A stretch of DNA of 7,519 bases. Origin: Clostridium sp. CAG:253. GTDB taxonomy: Bacteria; Bacillota; Clostridia; Lachnospirales; Lachnospiraceae. The position numbers were made by a program, and so were the translations under genes. Below the pieces are notes generated by a model. That model was not told the origin of the DNA, ran no database searches, and was given only the letters and a program-made list of their open reading frames with translations. Positions 1-6,437 of this stretch are shown piece by piece. Within the stretch, counting starts at the first letter, position 1. Each line of letters begins with the position of its first letter. The stretch covers positions 38,222 to 45,740 of the forward strand of contig FR887336.1 of NCBI GenBank assembly GCA_000436755.1, in the 5' to 3' direction.

Positions 1-49
1 CTGTTAAACAAAACTTAGCAGCCGTGTCATTTTTAATCACACCTATTCT

Positions 50-2857
50 CTATGACAGTGTATTTTCCTTTTCAATCACAAACTCATTCATCGTTATGCC
101 ATGTGGTCTGTATGCCACTCTTATATAATGCTCTCCCACTCCAATCTTTCCAATAGGCATATCTTTCTCGTCAGCTTTTCCATTTGTTCCCTGGAATGAA
201 AGCGTTCCACGATAATCATTGTCAACGAACAAAGATATAGGTATCTGTGTATATTCATTGTGCTGTGACGTAATATTTATTTTTACACTGTAATTTCCTT
301 CCACTGCATCAACTGCATTGAAATACATTCCATCATCTTCAAGCATTTTTAATGCAAGCTCATCTGATACAACAAAAGAACCGTTCTCTGCCGCAACTGT
401 CTCCAGTTCACCCTCAGGTCTGTAGCTTGTATCCCACTCAGGTGCGTATTCTTCAAGAGTTACTTTTCCAATTTTTATCTGCATTGCAAGACTGTTAAGT
501 GCAAATTTAAGTACATTCTTTGCATTTCTCTGGAACTGCCCTCTTGTTATCTTTCCTATCGTATACTCTGCTTTGATATTGTCAAGAGCGTTCTCTCTTT
601 CCGTATCAGGACACACCATAAATATATCATTCTGTGCCTGAACCATTGCCGCCCTGTTTCTTCTGTCCTGTGATTCTCCTTCCCAGTTTGCAACTGCCCA
701 CCAGTCAGTCATTACGATTCCTTCAAATCCCCATTCTTTTCTGAGCACCGTTGTGCAAAGGTCATAATTCCCCGATGTCCAAAGACCGTTAAATGGTCCG
801 TATGTAGTCATTACAGAACTGCATCCCGTTTCTTTTAACGCTATTTCAAAGCATTTTAGATAAATTTCCCTGAGTGCTCTCTCTGAAATCACGCCCATCG
901 CATCTGCACGGCGAAATTCCTGATTGTTTGCACAAAAATGTTTTACTGTTCCCTCTACGCCCGCTTTATGCAGTCCTCTGAGTTCTGCCGCACATATTTT
1001 TCCGGTAAGAATCGTGTCCTCTGAAATATATTCATAATTTCTTCCATTAAGAGGATGCCTGTGTATATTCATTCCCGGTCCTAAAATAGTGTCAATACGG
1101 TTATATTTCATCTCTGCGCCAAAATATTCAAAAAGTTCCTCGATAAGTTCATCATTAAATGTAGCACCAAGCAATGTTCCTATCGGAAGTAAAAACGCCT
1201 TGGTTCCGCAATCCATTCTTATTCCGGAAGGCCCATCAGCACAGCAAAGTGCAGGTATTCCAAATCTTTCAAGTGAAGGAGTAAGTCCTCCGAATGCGGC
1301 AGCAGTTCCGGGCGTCACTTTCATACTGCACATTCCCTCACCTCTCATAAGACACATAAGGTCATCATCTGAAAGCTGTCCTATAAATTTGTCAATATCA
1401 ATCTTTCCATCCGCAACGTCTTTAAGAGTGTATCCCTCATCACCCGTAAGAGGTATATCCTCCGGCATCTCACTCTCAATTCTCTCAGAAAGATTTACTG
1501 TTCTTGTAGGAACTTTTTGAAATTCCATCTCATATAAACCTGAATTTCCTGTATTATCTCCGCTGTCTTTTTCAGAATTATCTGCTTTATCAGCTGAAAC
1601 CGGATGCATTCTCTCAAATTCTTCTATAGGTGCAAGTGCTTCTTCAAGCTGCTCTATCACCTGAAATTCCTGTGAAAAACTTCCGATATATTCAGCCTCC
1701 GCAACATTGTTTCCTGCATATACTTTGTATTCTCCCTCTTCCAGAATAAATGCAGATTTATGACCTGTAATTCCTGAATCGTCATATGACGCAAAATATG
1801 ATTTAGGACAAGATATTGTAAGTTTCTGGCTATCCTGAGCCTCAAGCTCAACGGTCTTTGCATATCCGACAAAAGTACGTGCAGGTTTTCCAAGTTTTCC
1901 CTGCGGTGCTTCGATATAAACCTGTACAACCTCTTTTCCTGAACAATCACCTGTATTTTTTACTGCTGTATCAACAATCACACTGTTTTCATCAACATTT
2001 TTAACCGAACCTGTTATCTCAAAATCAGTATATGACATACCAAATCCAAACGGATACATCACTTTATCCGCTGCAGCCGTCTGAAAATACTTATATCCTA
2101 CATATATATCTTCAACATAATAATTCTTATCAGCATCACCAAAATATGGAGCTGAAGGGTAATCTTCTATATTATAACAGATTGTATCAGTCAGCTTTCC
2201 GCTTGGTGCCGTCTTACCCGTAATTACATCAAGAACACCGTTTCCGCCTTCCTGTCCTCCCTGCCATACATACATAACAGCAGATGGTTTATATTCGTCT
2301 GTCCACTTCATATCTATGATATTTCCGACATTCAGAAGAACAATACTTTTTTCAAATGTATCTGTAACATTTTTTATAAGTTCTCTCTCTGTCTGTGTCA
2401 GATAATAACTTCCCGCATCTGCTTTGTTATCCTGATCTTCTCCTGCTGTTCTTCCTATGATAACAATGGCTGTATCATTTCTTTTTTCAGCCTCACTTAT
2501 AATCTCCTTAGACAACGGCATTTCCTTTTGTGACCACGGAACACTTCCCCATCCGTTTCCCTCGTCAAAAGGATTTTCTTTAATCCACTTCTCGTAGATT
2601 TCAAGAATACCGTCATCTACTTCAATACAGTCACTTTCTTTTAATGCGTCAAGAATGCTCACAACATACTTTGTATTTACAAGTCCTCCCGAACCAAGAC
2701 CGCCCTTGTAATAATAAAATGCACCGATACCAAAAACAGCTGCTTTTGTACCTTTTTTTAGCGGCAGTACCTTTTCGTCATTTTTAAGCAGCACACATCC
2801 CTCTGCCGCAGCTCTCCTGGCAACCTGTGCATAATTTTTCTGATTTAATTCAAACAT
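50..2857 (-). CDS. Glycoside hydrolase family 3 enzyme with reversed domain order (beta-glucosidase/xylosidase type)
   Basis: This 935-residue protein is predicted to cleave terminal beta-linked glucose or a related sugar from oligosaccharides by the GH3 retaining mechanism. The domains are swapped relative to most GH3 enzymes. The alpha/beta sandwich domain comes first (about 13-275), with Glu140 in an AGEDQDN motif matching the acid/base Glu of the GEGYDR motif in Thermotoga-type enzymes. An FnIII-like domain (about 285-400) and a charged linker (about 400-485, low complexity at 421-440) follow. Next is the TIM barrel (about 487-790) with DGPSGIR (Asp541), GRNYEY, KHF and the nucleophile Asp718 in GFEGIVMTDWW. 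A beta-rich tail of about 120 residues ends it. B. fibrisolvens BglA and the R. albus beta-glucosidase are reported with this reversed order. No signal peptide is seen, so it should be cytoplasmic. The start at 2857 is set by GGAGG six bases upstream; an in-frame TTG at 2872 would overlap that site. The exact sugar cannot be told. Confidence 0.95.
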   Translation of the reverse strand: MFELNQKNYAQVARRAAAEGCVLLKNDEKVLPLKKGTKAAVFGIGAFYYYKGGLGSGGLVNTKYVVSILDALKESDCIEVDDGILEIYEKWIKENPFDEGNGWGSVPWSQKEMPLSKEIISEAEKRNDTAIVIIGRTAGEDQDNKADAGSYYLTQTERELIKNVTDTFEKSIVLLNVGNIIDMKWTDEYKPSAVMYVWQGGQEGGNGVLDVITGKTAPSGKLTDTICYNIEDYPSAPYFGDADKNYYVEDIYVGYKYFQTAAADKVMYPFGFGMSYTDFEITGSVKNVDENSVIVDTAVKNTGDCSGKEVVQVYIEAPQGKLGKPARTFVGYAKTVELEAQDSQKLTISCPKSYFASYDDSGITGHKSAFILEEGEYKVYAGNNVAEAEYIGSFSQEFQVIEQLEEALAPIEEFERMHPVSADKADNSEKDSGDNTGNSGLYEMEFQKVPTRTVNLSERIESEMPEDIPLTGDEGYTLKDVADGKIDIDKFIGQLSDDDLMCLMRGEGMCSMKVTPGTAAAFGGLTPSLERFGIPALCCADGPSGIRMDCGTKAFLLPIGTLLGATFNDELIEELFEYFGAEMKYNRIDTILGPGMNIHRHPLNGRNYEYISEDTILTGKICAAELRGLHKAGVEGTVKHFCANNQEFRRADAMGVISERALREIYLKCFEIALKETGCSSVMTTYGPFNGLWTSGNYDLCTTVLRKEWGFEGIVMTDWWAVANWEGESQDRRNRAAMVQAQNDIFMVCPDTERENALDNIKAEYTIGKITRGQFQRNAKNVLKFALNSLAMQIKIGKVTLEEYAPEWDTSYRPEGELETVAAENGSFVVSDELALKMLEDDGMYFNAVDAVEGNYSVKINITSQHNEYTQIPISLFVDNDYRGTLSFQGTNGKADEKDMPIGKIGVGEHYIRVAYRPHGITMNEFVIEKENTLS

Positions 2858-2863
2858 ATATTT

Positions 2864-2868
2864 CCTCC
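2864..2868 (-). promoter_or_regulatory. Ribosome binding site that fixes the GH3 start
   Basis: GGAGG read on the minus strand lies six bases before the ATG at 2857. A longer reading starting with TTG at 2872 would place this site inside the coding sequence, so the ATG at 2857 is preferred. Confidence 0.85.
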
Positions 2869-2969
2869 ACAATTTTATCTGTAGTGTCCATGATAATATA
2901 TCTTTAGCAAAAATAAAACCTTAAATTTATTACTTTTTATATATTCATTACCCTATTGTTCTGTTTTAT

Positions 2970-3890
2970 TTAAAATGCTCCCTCATCCAAAAACACAACG
3001 CTGTCACCAAGACTGTCGTCAAGAATATCCCATCCCTTTTTATCATTTACTGCAAGGGCACCGGAAATTCCTATTATCAGAAAACGGTCACATAGCTGCT
3101 TATAATAATCTGCCATCTCGGAAGATGAACGAAGTACAGATACAGATTTTGTATCAGGTGTTTCCGGCAGCAAATCGTCGAATATTTTATCACTCTCCTG
3201 CTCATACATCGAAACAATCGGATAGAAAGCTCTGTCAACACCCCTTTCAAATTCAGGCAACTCCCTGTCACACTGGCTTTCCATGCTAAATGCCGGACTG
3301 TCACAGCATGTCCTGTACTCAACACCCTCACACTGACATCCAACTTCTTTTTCGATATAGTTCTGCCATTTCTCCTCCGTATTTCCCTGAAAATTTATTT
3401 TCTCTTTCCTCTTAAATGTTTCCCCTGGAAAATAATACATATCCGATTCTTTCCTGTATAACTTTCCCGCATCCGCATCAAGCATAAACACTATATCCTT
3501 CCCTACCTCATATCCGCAGCTTTTTATTGCAGCAGTCATCATTTCAAACACATCAAAAATATCATAAAGATAACCTCTTACATCCCTTGTTAAAATTGCA
3601 TTATTTTCTTCAATAGACGACATTGTCTTATATCTGATTCTTTTCTTAATTTCTGTTACTATTTTTTGCCCCATGTTTAATGCATCAGAATAAGACGTTG
3701 CACCTATAGGCATAAAAACTATTTTCGAGAAATCAATGCTGCTCCCAAATATTTTTCCTTTTTTAAATACATCAACAATAGGTATCTTAAAACTTTTATC
3801 CGGAAATGCTGCCAAATAATTAAAAGGTATATTTTTCTCGTATTCGTCTGTCTTTCTTATTTTAAATGCATTAGTCACAATATTTTCCAT
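2970..3890 (-). CDS. Enolase-derived pseudoenzyme (truncated, catalytic residues lost)
   Basis: This 306-residue protein (start at 3890) is clearly related to enolase, the glycolytic 2-phosphoglycerate dehydratase, but is very unlikely to catalyse that reaction. Blocks that match enolase in order: IPFNYLAAF (PLYxYLGG), VFMPIGATSYSDALNMGQKI (MxPVGAxxxxEAxxxGxxV), CGYEVGKDIVFMLDADAGKLY (AGYxxGKDIxLAMDxAxSEFY), and near the end SSSEMADYYKQL, IIGISGAL and WDILDDSLGD. At key sites the catalytic His of GGxHA is Ile47, the Glu of QEFM is Lys56, the Glu of GDEGG is probably Val104, and the Glu and Asp of SIEDGL are Ser276 and Gly277. The first metal Asp (AMD) is kept at about 138. The protein stops at the point matching GDDLF, so the part carrying the catalytic lysine and SHRSGETED is absent, as is most of the N-terminal capping domain. 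About 95 extra residues with five cysteines are inserted at about 157-253. The frame is long and unbroken, which argues against a decaying copy. Its role is unknown. It lies 45 bases after the CmpB-like gene. Confidence 0.85.
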   Translation of the reverse strand: MENIVTNAFKIRKTDEYEKNIPFNYLAAFPDKSFKIPIVDVFKKGKIFGSSIDFSKIVFMPIGATSYSDALNMGQKIVTEIKKRIRYKTMSSIEENNAILTRDVRGYLYDIFDVFEMMTAAIKSCGYEVGKDIVFMLDADAGKLYRKESDMYYFPGETFKRKEKINFQGNTEEKWQNYIEKEVGCQCEGVEYRTCCDSPAFSMESQCDRELPEFERGVDRAFYPIVSMYEQESDKIFDDLLPETPDTKSVSVLRSSSEMADYYKQLCDRFLIIGISGALAVNDKKGWDILDDSLGDSVVFLDEGAF

Positions 3891-3894
3891 ATTA

Positions 3895-3898
3895 CCCC
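3895..3898 (-). promoter_or_regulatory. Ribosome binding site favouring the second ATG of the enolase-like gene
   Basis: On the minus strand a GAGGGG run begins within the first possible codons (ATG at 3902). Its GAGG core lies about six bases before the ATG at 3890. No comparable site precedes the ATG at 3902, so the shorter reading is preferred by four residues. Confidence 0.55.
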
Positions 3899-3935
3899 TC
3901 ATTTCTGCATACGTTTTTTGTGCATAAATAATTTA

Positions 3936-4367
3936 TTACCATATTTTATAATTAGGCAGCTGACTTCCCAAAAGAATATATTCCATGTAATCATGTAATA
4001 CTATTACCGGACACGACAACAAAATCCACAAATTTGTATATAGCAGACATACCTGCCCCTTAAAATTATATTGCTGTCCTGAATAATCCCACACATTTAA
4101 ATGCATCTGCCTGTTTACTATCATGCCGACAATAAACTCAACTCCCGTTATCATCAATCCGCATATTATCATTTGTCCTATAAGTGAAGCACCGTCACCC
4201 AGAATATTTTCAACTGCTCCTACAAGTACAAAACATAAACCGCCTGCAAATAACATGGATATATGTGAATACCCACGATACACAATTTCTATACCACAAT
4301 AAAGAAAACCACCTGTCAAAAACATTATCAGATAAACCTGAAAATGATTCATACCTGTTCCCATCAT
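3936..4367 (-). CDS. CmpB-like four-helix membrane protein (putative ABC-transporter type IV family, PF06541)
   Basis: This is a 143-residue integral membrane protein with four hydrophobic segments at about 9-29, 34-54, 61-85 and 103-123. It has no obvious cleavable signal. Family-typical motifs are IEIVYRGYSHISMLFAGGLC (about 26-45), NVWDYS (91-96) and GQVCLLYTNLW (104-114). These match the group named putative ABC-transporter type IV (CmpB), which is common in Clostridia; the transporter role is a database name rather than something shown by these residues, and no ATPase lies nearby in this window. The start is supported by AAAGGAGG five bases upstream; a second ATG follows directly and cannot be excluded. 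It is the first of three minus-strand genes without a visible terminator between them, so it may be co-transcribed with the enolase-like gene. Family assignment is fairly sure; function is open. Confidence 0.8.
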   Translation of the reverse strand: MMGTGMNHFQVYLIMFLTGGFLYCGIEIVYRGYSHISMLFAGGLCFVLVGAVENILGDGASLIGQMIICGLMITGVEFIVGMIVNRQMHLNVWDYSGQQYNFKGQVCLLYTNLWILLSCPVIVLHDYMEYILLGSQLPNYKIW

Positions 4368-4425
4368 ATGAACCTCCTTTGTAATTGCAATAAGTAATAT
4401 GCTGTCATTTACACCTGTGATACTG

Positions 4426-4441
4426 TCAGTAACTCAGTAAC
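4426..4441. repeat. Tandem 8-bp direct repeat upstream of the CmpB-like gene
   Basis: TCAGTAAC occurs twice in a row. CTGTCA also occurs at 4402-4407 and 4423-4428, 21 bases apart, about two helical turns. These lie 35-75 bases upstream of the CmpB-like start codon and could be regulator contacts. Chance cannot be excluded. Confidence 0.3.
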
Positions 4442-4576
4442 AATGATTTTTAATTCATGCAGCTTTCTATATGATAGTATGTATTTTTTTATCTAACTTA
4501 TACTACTATTGAACTACCAAAAATGCAGTATTTTTTTCCATTTCAGTGTGTTAATCTATTATATATAATGATGTTG

Positions 4577-4612
4577 GGGTAAAAAGGTATTTTGACCCTT
4601 GCATCATATAAT
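4577..4612 (+). promoter_or_regulatory. Candidate promoter with operator-like palindrome ahead of the serine hydrolase gene
   Basis: A near-perfect inverted repeat (arm GGGTAAAAA at 4577-4585, arm TTTTGACCC at 4590-4598, one mismatch, four-base centre) is followed nine bases later by a perfect TATAAT at 4607-4612, about 26 bases before the start codon. No -35 box sits at the normal distance; the palindrome covers that position. This is the arrangement expected of an activator-dependent or repressor-controlled promoter. A second TATAAT at 4564-4569 also lacks a good -35. The call rests on pattern only. Confidence 0.4.
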
Positions 4613-4638
4613 ACAAAAAATACGAATCGAGGGAAAAT

Positions 4639-5829
4639 ATGAACACTGATATATTAAAAAGACTTGATGATGCCATTTCATCTACACTTATAGGTAAATC
4701 AGAAAATCCGGATTGTAATGTAGGTGCAGCTATATGCATTATAAAAGACGGCAAAGAAGTATATCGAAATGAATACGGTGAAGCCGATAAAGAAAAACAC
4801 ATTCCCATGGAAAAAAATTCTATTTTCAGATGCTATTCCATGACAAAACCGGTTACTTCAGTCGCTGTTATGACCCTTGTCGAAAAAGGACTTATCGCTC
4901 TCTCTGACCCTGTAAGCAATTTTATTCCAAGTTTCAAAAATCAAACGGTGCTTACTGAAAAAGGATATATTCCCGCAAAAAGAGAAGTCGTTATACAGGA
5001 TCTTCTCAATATGACAGCAGGTCTTACATATCCGGACGCTTCTTTTCCTGCCGGAAAAGCAATGCAGGATATGATTGATAAATATTACGCTGATGTTGAA
5101 GCCGGCAAGCCTACATCTACATATGACCTTGCCGTACTGATCGGCGAACAGCCTCTTGAATTTCATCCCGGCGAGGGCTGGTGCTATAGCTTCTGTGCCG
5201 ATGTTCTCGGTGCCGTAATCGAAGTTATAACAGGCAAAAAATACAGTGATTATCTCAAAGAAACAATATTTAAACCACTTGGCATGGATGATACTGACTT
5301 TTTCGTTCCTGAAGAAAAACAAAGCCGTTTTATGCAGAATTATCAGTATATGCCTGAAACTCAAACCATGGAACCATGTACATGGCAGCATTTAGGTCTT
5401 ACATATATGCACAAAAAGAAACCTCTTTTTGAATCGGGAGGTGCCGGACTTGTCTCAACAATCGACGATTATTCAAAATTTGTAAATATGATGTTAAACA
5501 AAGGAACTCTCGGTAATGTACGCATACTTGGAAGAAAAACAGTTGAAATCATGACAAGGAACAATCTCACACCAAAACAGCTTTCAATGTATGATTGGGA
5601 TACATTGAAAGGATACGGCTACGGAAACCTTATGCGTGTTATGATGGATGTTCCCGCAAGCCAGAGTTTTGGCTCAGAAGGAGAATACGGATGGGACGGA
5701 TGGCTTGGAAGCTATGTTGCCATAGACCCAAAAGAAAACCTTGCAATAATATATGTCATACAGAAATGCGGCGGCAATGGTTACAGAGATATACAAGTTA
5801 TACGAGATATTGTGTATTCCGCACTTTAA
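4639..5829 (+). CDS. Serine hydrolase, family VIII esterase / class C beta-lactamase-like
   Basis: This 396-residue protein of the beta-lactamase/transpeptidase-like fold probably acts through an acyl-serine intermediate on an ester or amide. The SxxK motif is Ser67-Met-Thr-Lys70 in FRCYSMTKPVTS, near the N terminus as usual. WCYSFCADVLG (about 181-191) supplies the tyrosine in the YSxxxDVLG form typical of EstB-like family VIII esterases rather than the YxN of true AmpC enzymes. GEYGWDGWLGSYVAIDP (about 348-364) takes the place of the KTG box and again looks like the esterase branch. Length fits the family (about 380-430). No signal peptide is seen, so a cytoplasmic esterase or peptidase-like role is more likely than periplasmic-type antibiotic resistance. 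The start has GAGGG five bases upstream. It is a single-gene unit facing away from the CmpB-like gene and ending at the 5921 hairpin. Substrate is unknown. Confidence 0.88.
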   Translation: MNTDILKRLDDAISSTLIGKSENPDCNVGAAICIIKDGKEVYRNEYGEADKEKHIPMEKNSIFRCYSMTKPVTSVAVMTLVEKGLIALSDPVSNFIPSFKNQTVLTEKGYIPAKREVVIQDLLNMTAGLTYPDASFPAGKAMQDMIDKYYADVEAGKPTSTYDLAVLIGEQPLEFHPGEGWCYSFCADVLGAVIEVITGKKYSDYLKETIFKPLGMDDTDFFVPEEKQSRFMQNYQYMPETQTMEPCTWQHLGLTYMHKKKPLFESGGAGLVSTIDDYSKFVNMMLNKGTLGNVRILGRKTVEIMTRNNLTPKQLSMYDWDTLKGYGYGNLMRVMMDVPASQSFGSEGEYGWDGWLGSYVAIDPKENLAIIYVIQKCGGNGYRDIQVIRDIVYSAL

Positions 5830-5871
5830 TCATTTCCCACTCGAACTCGGCAAATTCAAACGAAAAACCTA

Positions 5872-5899
5872 TTGACAGTTTATTTGATAATATTATAAA
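5872..5899 (+). promoter_or_regulatory. Consensus-like promoter with no gene downstream
   Basis: A perfect TTGACA (5872-5877) is followed after 16 bases by TATAAA (5894-5899). Transcription would begin near 5906 and meet the hairpin terminator at 5921-5971, giving an RNA of only about 65 bases. It might be a tiny RNA, a transcript antisense to the 3' end of the HPr-like message, a relic, or chance in A+T-rich DNA. Confidence 0.4.
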
Positions 5900-5920
5900 A
5901 ATTTAAACCAAAATTAAACA

Positions 5921-5971
5921 GAGAATATGCATTATAAATAAAATTTATCTTATGCATATTCTCCGTTTTTT
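5921..5971. terminator. Bidirectional intrinsic terminator between convergent genes
   Basis: A perfect 12-bp stem (GAGAATATGCAT at 5921-5932, ATGCATATTCTC at 5952-5963) encloses a further short pairing (ATAAAT with ATTTAT). Six T residues follow on the plus strand (5966-5971). On the minus strand the stem is followed by a T-rich stretch. It can end both the serine hydrolase message and the facing HPr-like message. Confidence 0.85.
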
Positions 5972-5998
5972 ATCCCAAATATAATATGAGACTTTTTA

Positions 5999-6238
5999 TC
6001 AGACTTTTCCACTCATCATATAGTCAAGAATTCTGCTGGCATCTTCCGGTTCTGATGCTACAATCTCAAGTTCCTTTACATATGTTGTATTCATGAGCTG
6101 AGCCATCGCTACAAACTGTGTAAGTTTACTCTTAAGATTGATTCTGTCTCCCTCTGATGATGTAAGCTCCACACGACCTTTGCATTTATCAACTACTTTG
6201 AAAAATTCGTTGATATCTGAAATATTTGTTATCTTCAT
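5999..6238 (-). CDS. HPr-like small protein lacking the phosphorylatable histidine
   Basis: This is a soluble 79-residue protein that resembles HPr, the phosphocarrier of the sugar phosphotransferase system. The central part aligns with Bacillus HPr: VELTSSEGDRINLKSK against VNLEYNGKTVNLKSI, followed by a KELEIVAS strand and a final helix. The Ser of NLKS (Ser37), equivalent to the regulatory Ser46 of HPr, is present. The loop that carries His15 (GIHARP) is shortened by about five residues and contains no histidine, so it cannot accept phosphate from enzyme I in the usual way. This recalls Crh, which also lacks the histidine but keeps the serine; overall similarity is modest and a wholly different role is possible. 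The start is chosen at 6238 because AGAGG lies six bases upstream; the adjacent ATG at 6241 would add one Met. The gene is monocistronic and converges on the 5921 terminator. Confidence 0.65.
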   Translation of the reverse strand: MKITNISDINEFFKVVDKCKGRVELTSSEGDRINLKSKLTQFVAMAQLMNTTYVKELEIVASEPEDASRILDYMMSGKV

Positions 6239-6264
6239 CATTCGCCTCTTTCCTGAACCACTTT

Positions 6265-6293
6265 ATATTAAACAAATCTGCCAAGCGGTTCAA
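6265..6293 (-). promoter_or_regulatory. Candidate sigma-A promoter for the HPr-like gene
   Basis: On the minus strand TTGAAC (6288-6293) and TAATAT (6265-6270) are separated by 17 bases; each matches consensus at four of six positions. Transcription would begin near 6258, leaving a leader of about 20 bases that contains the ribosome site. Confidence 0.45.
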
Positions 6294-6306
6294 AAATTCA
6301 GATTTG
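6273..6306. repeat. 8-bp inverted repeat flanking the -35 box of the HPr-like gene
   Basis: CAAATCTG (6273-6280) and CAGATTTG (6299-6306) are perfect inverted copies 18 bases apart, one in the promoter spacer and one just upstream of the -35. The placement suits an operator, but the regulator is unknown. Confidence 0.35.
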
Positions 6307-6393
6307 CTTAAATTTACCAATTACTTCATTACAGATATTTTATTATATCATATTTATAAAATCAAGCTTTAAGCCCAAAGAATTATTTTCCCT

Positions 6394-6427
6394 AATTTTT
6401 ATAATATATTGCCAATTTTTGTAATAT
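6394..6427 (+). repeat. Imperfect tandem direct repeat, 20-bp period, across the abrB promoter
   Basis: AATTTTTATAATAT (6394-6407) recurs as AATTTTTGTAATAT (6414-6427), 13 of 14 bases identical, exactly 20 bases apart. The second copy fills most of the -35/-10 spacer of the abrB promoter. It may be a pair of protein sites or simple A+T-rich duplication. Confidence 0.4.
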
Positions 6428-6437
6428 GTGCTATATT
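6409..6437 (+). promoter_or_regulatory. abrB: Sigma-A-type promoter of abrB
   Basis: TTGCCA (6409-6414, five of six to consensus) and TATATT (6432-6437, five of six) are spaced by exactly 17 bases. Predicted transcription start is near 6444, giving a leader of about 153 bases before the abrB start codon. This is the best promoter upstream of abrB. Confidence 0.6.

Noticed and set aside
1..40. A minus-strand frame opening with GTG at 40 (V-I-K-N-D-T-A-A-K-F...) nine bases after the GH3 stop, open to the window edge
   Set aside because: Only 13 codons are visible, the start is GTG with a poor ribosome site, and nothing recognisable is encoded. It may be the start of a next gene, but the window cannot show it.
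1089..1520. 143-codon open frame on the plus strand opposite the GH3 gene
   Set aside because: It lies wholly inside the GH3 coding region, is serine/proline-rich in the way of an antisense shadow, and has no family resemblance or ribosome site.
2858..2969. A separate promoter for the GH3 gene on the minus strand
   Set aside because: A TATTAT-like box is present, but no acceptable -35 lies 16-18 bases upstream; A+T-rich background explains it.
2970..3890. Calling the enolase-like gene a pseudogene
   Set aside because: The frame has no internal stop or frameshift, a ribosome site is present and the conserved blocks remain well matched, so an intact protein of changed function is the better reading.
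4592..4597. TTGACC as a -35 box for the serine hydrolase gene
   Set aside because: It is only nine bases from TATAAT at 4607, far too close, and no -10 lies 16-18 bases downstream. It is better explained as one arm of the palindrome.
4858..5391. 177-codon open frame on the minus strand opposite the serine hydrolase gene
   Set aside because: Overlaps a well-supported gene with SxxK and YSxxxDVLG motifs; its product is Phe/Ile/Cys-rich without recognisable domains.
4639..5829. Antibiotic-resistance beta-lactamase
   Set aside because: There is no signal peptide, and the tyrosine motif and C-terminal box follow the family VIII esterase pattern rather than AmpC.
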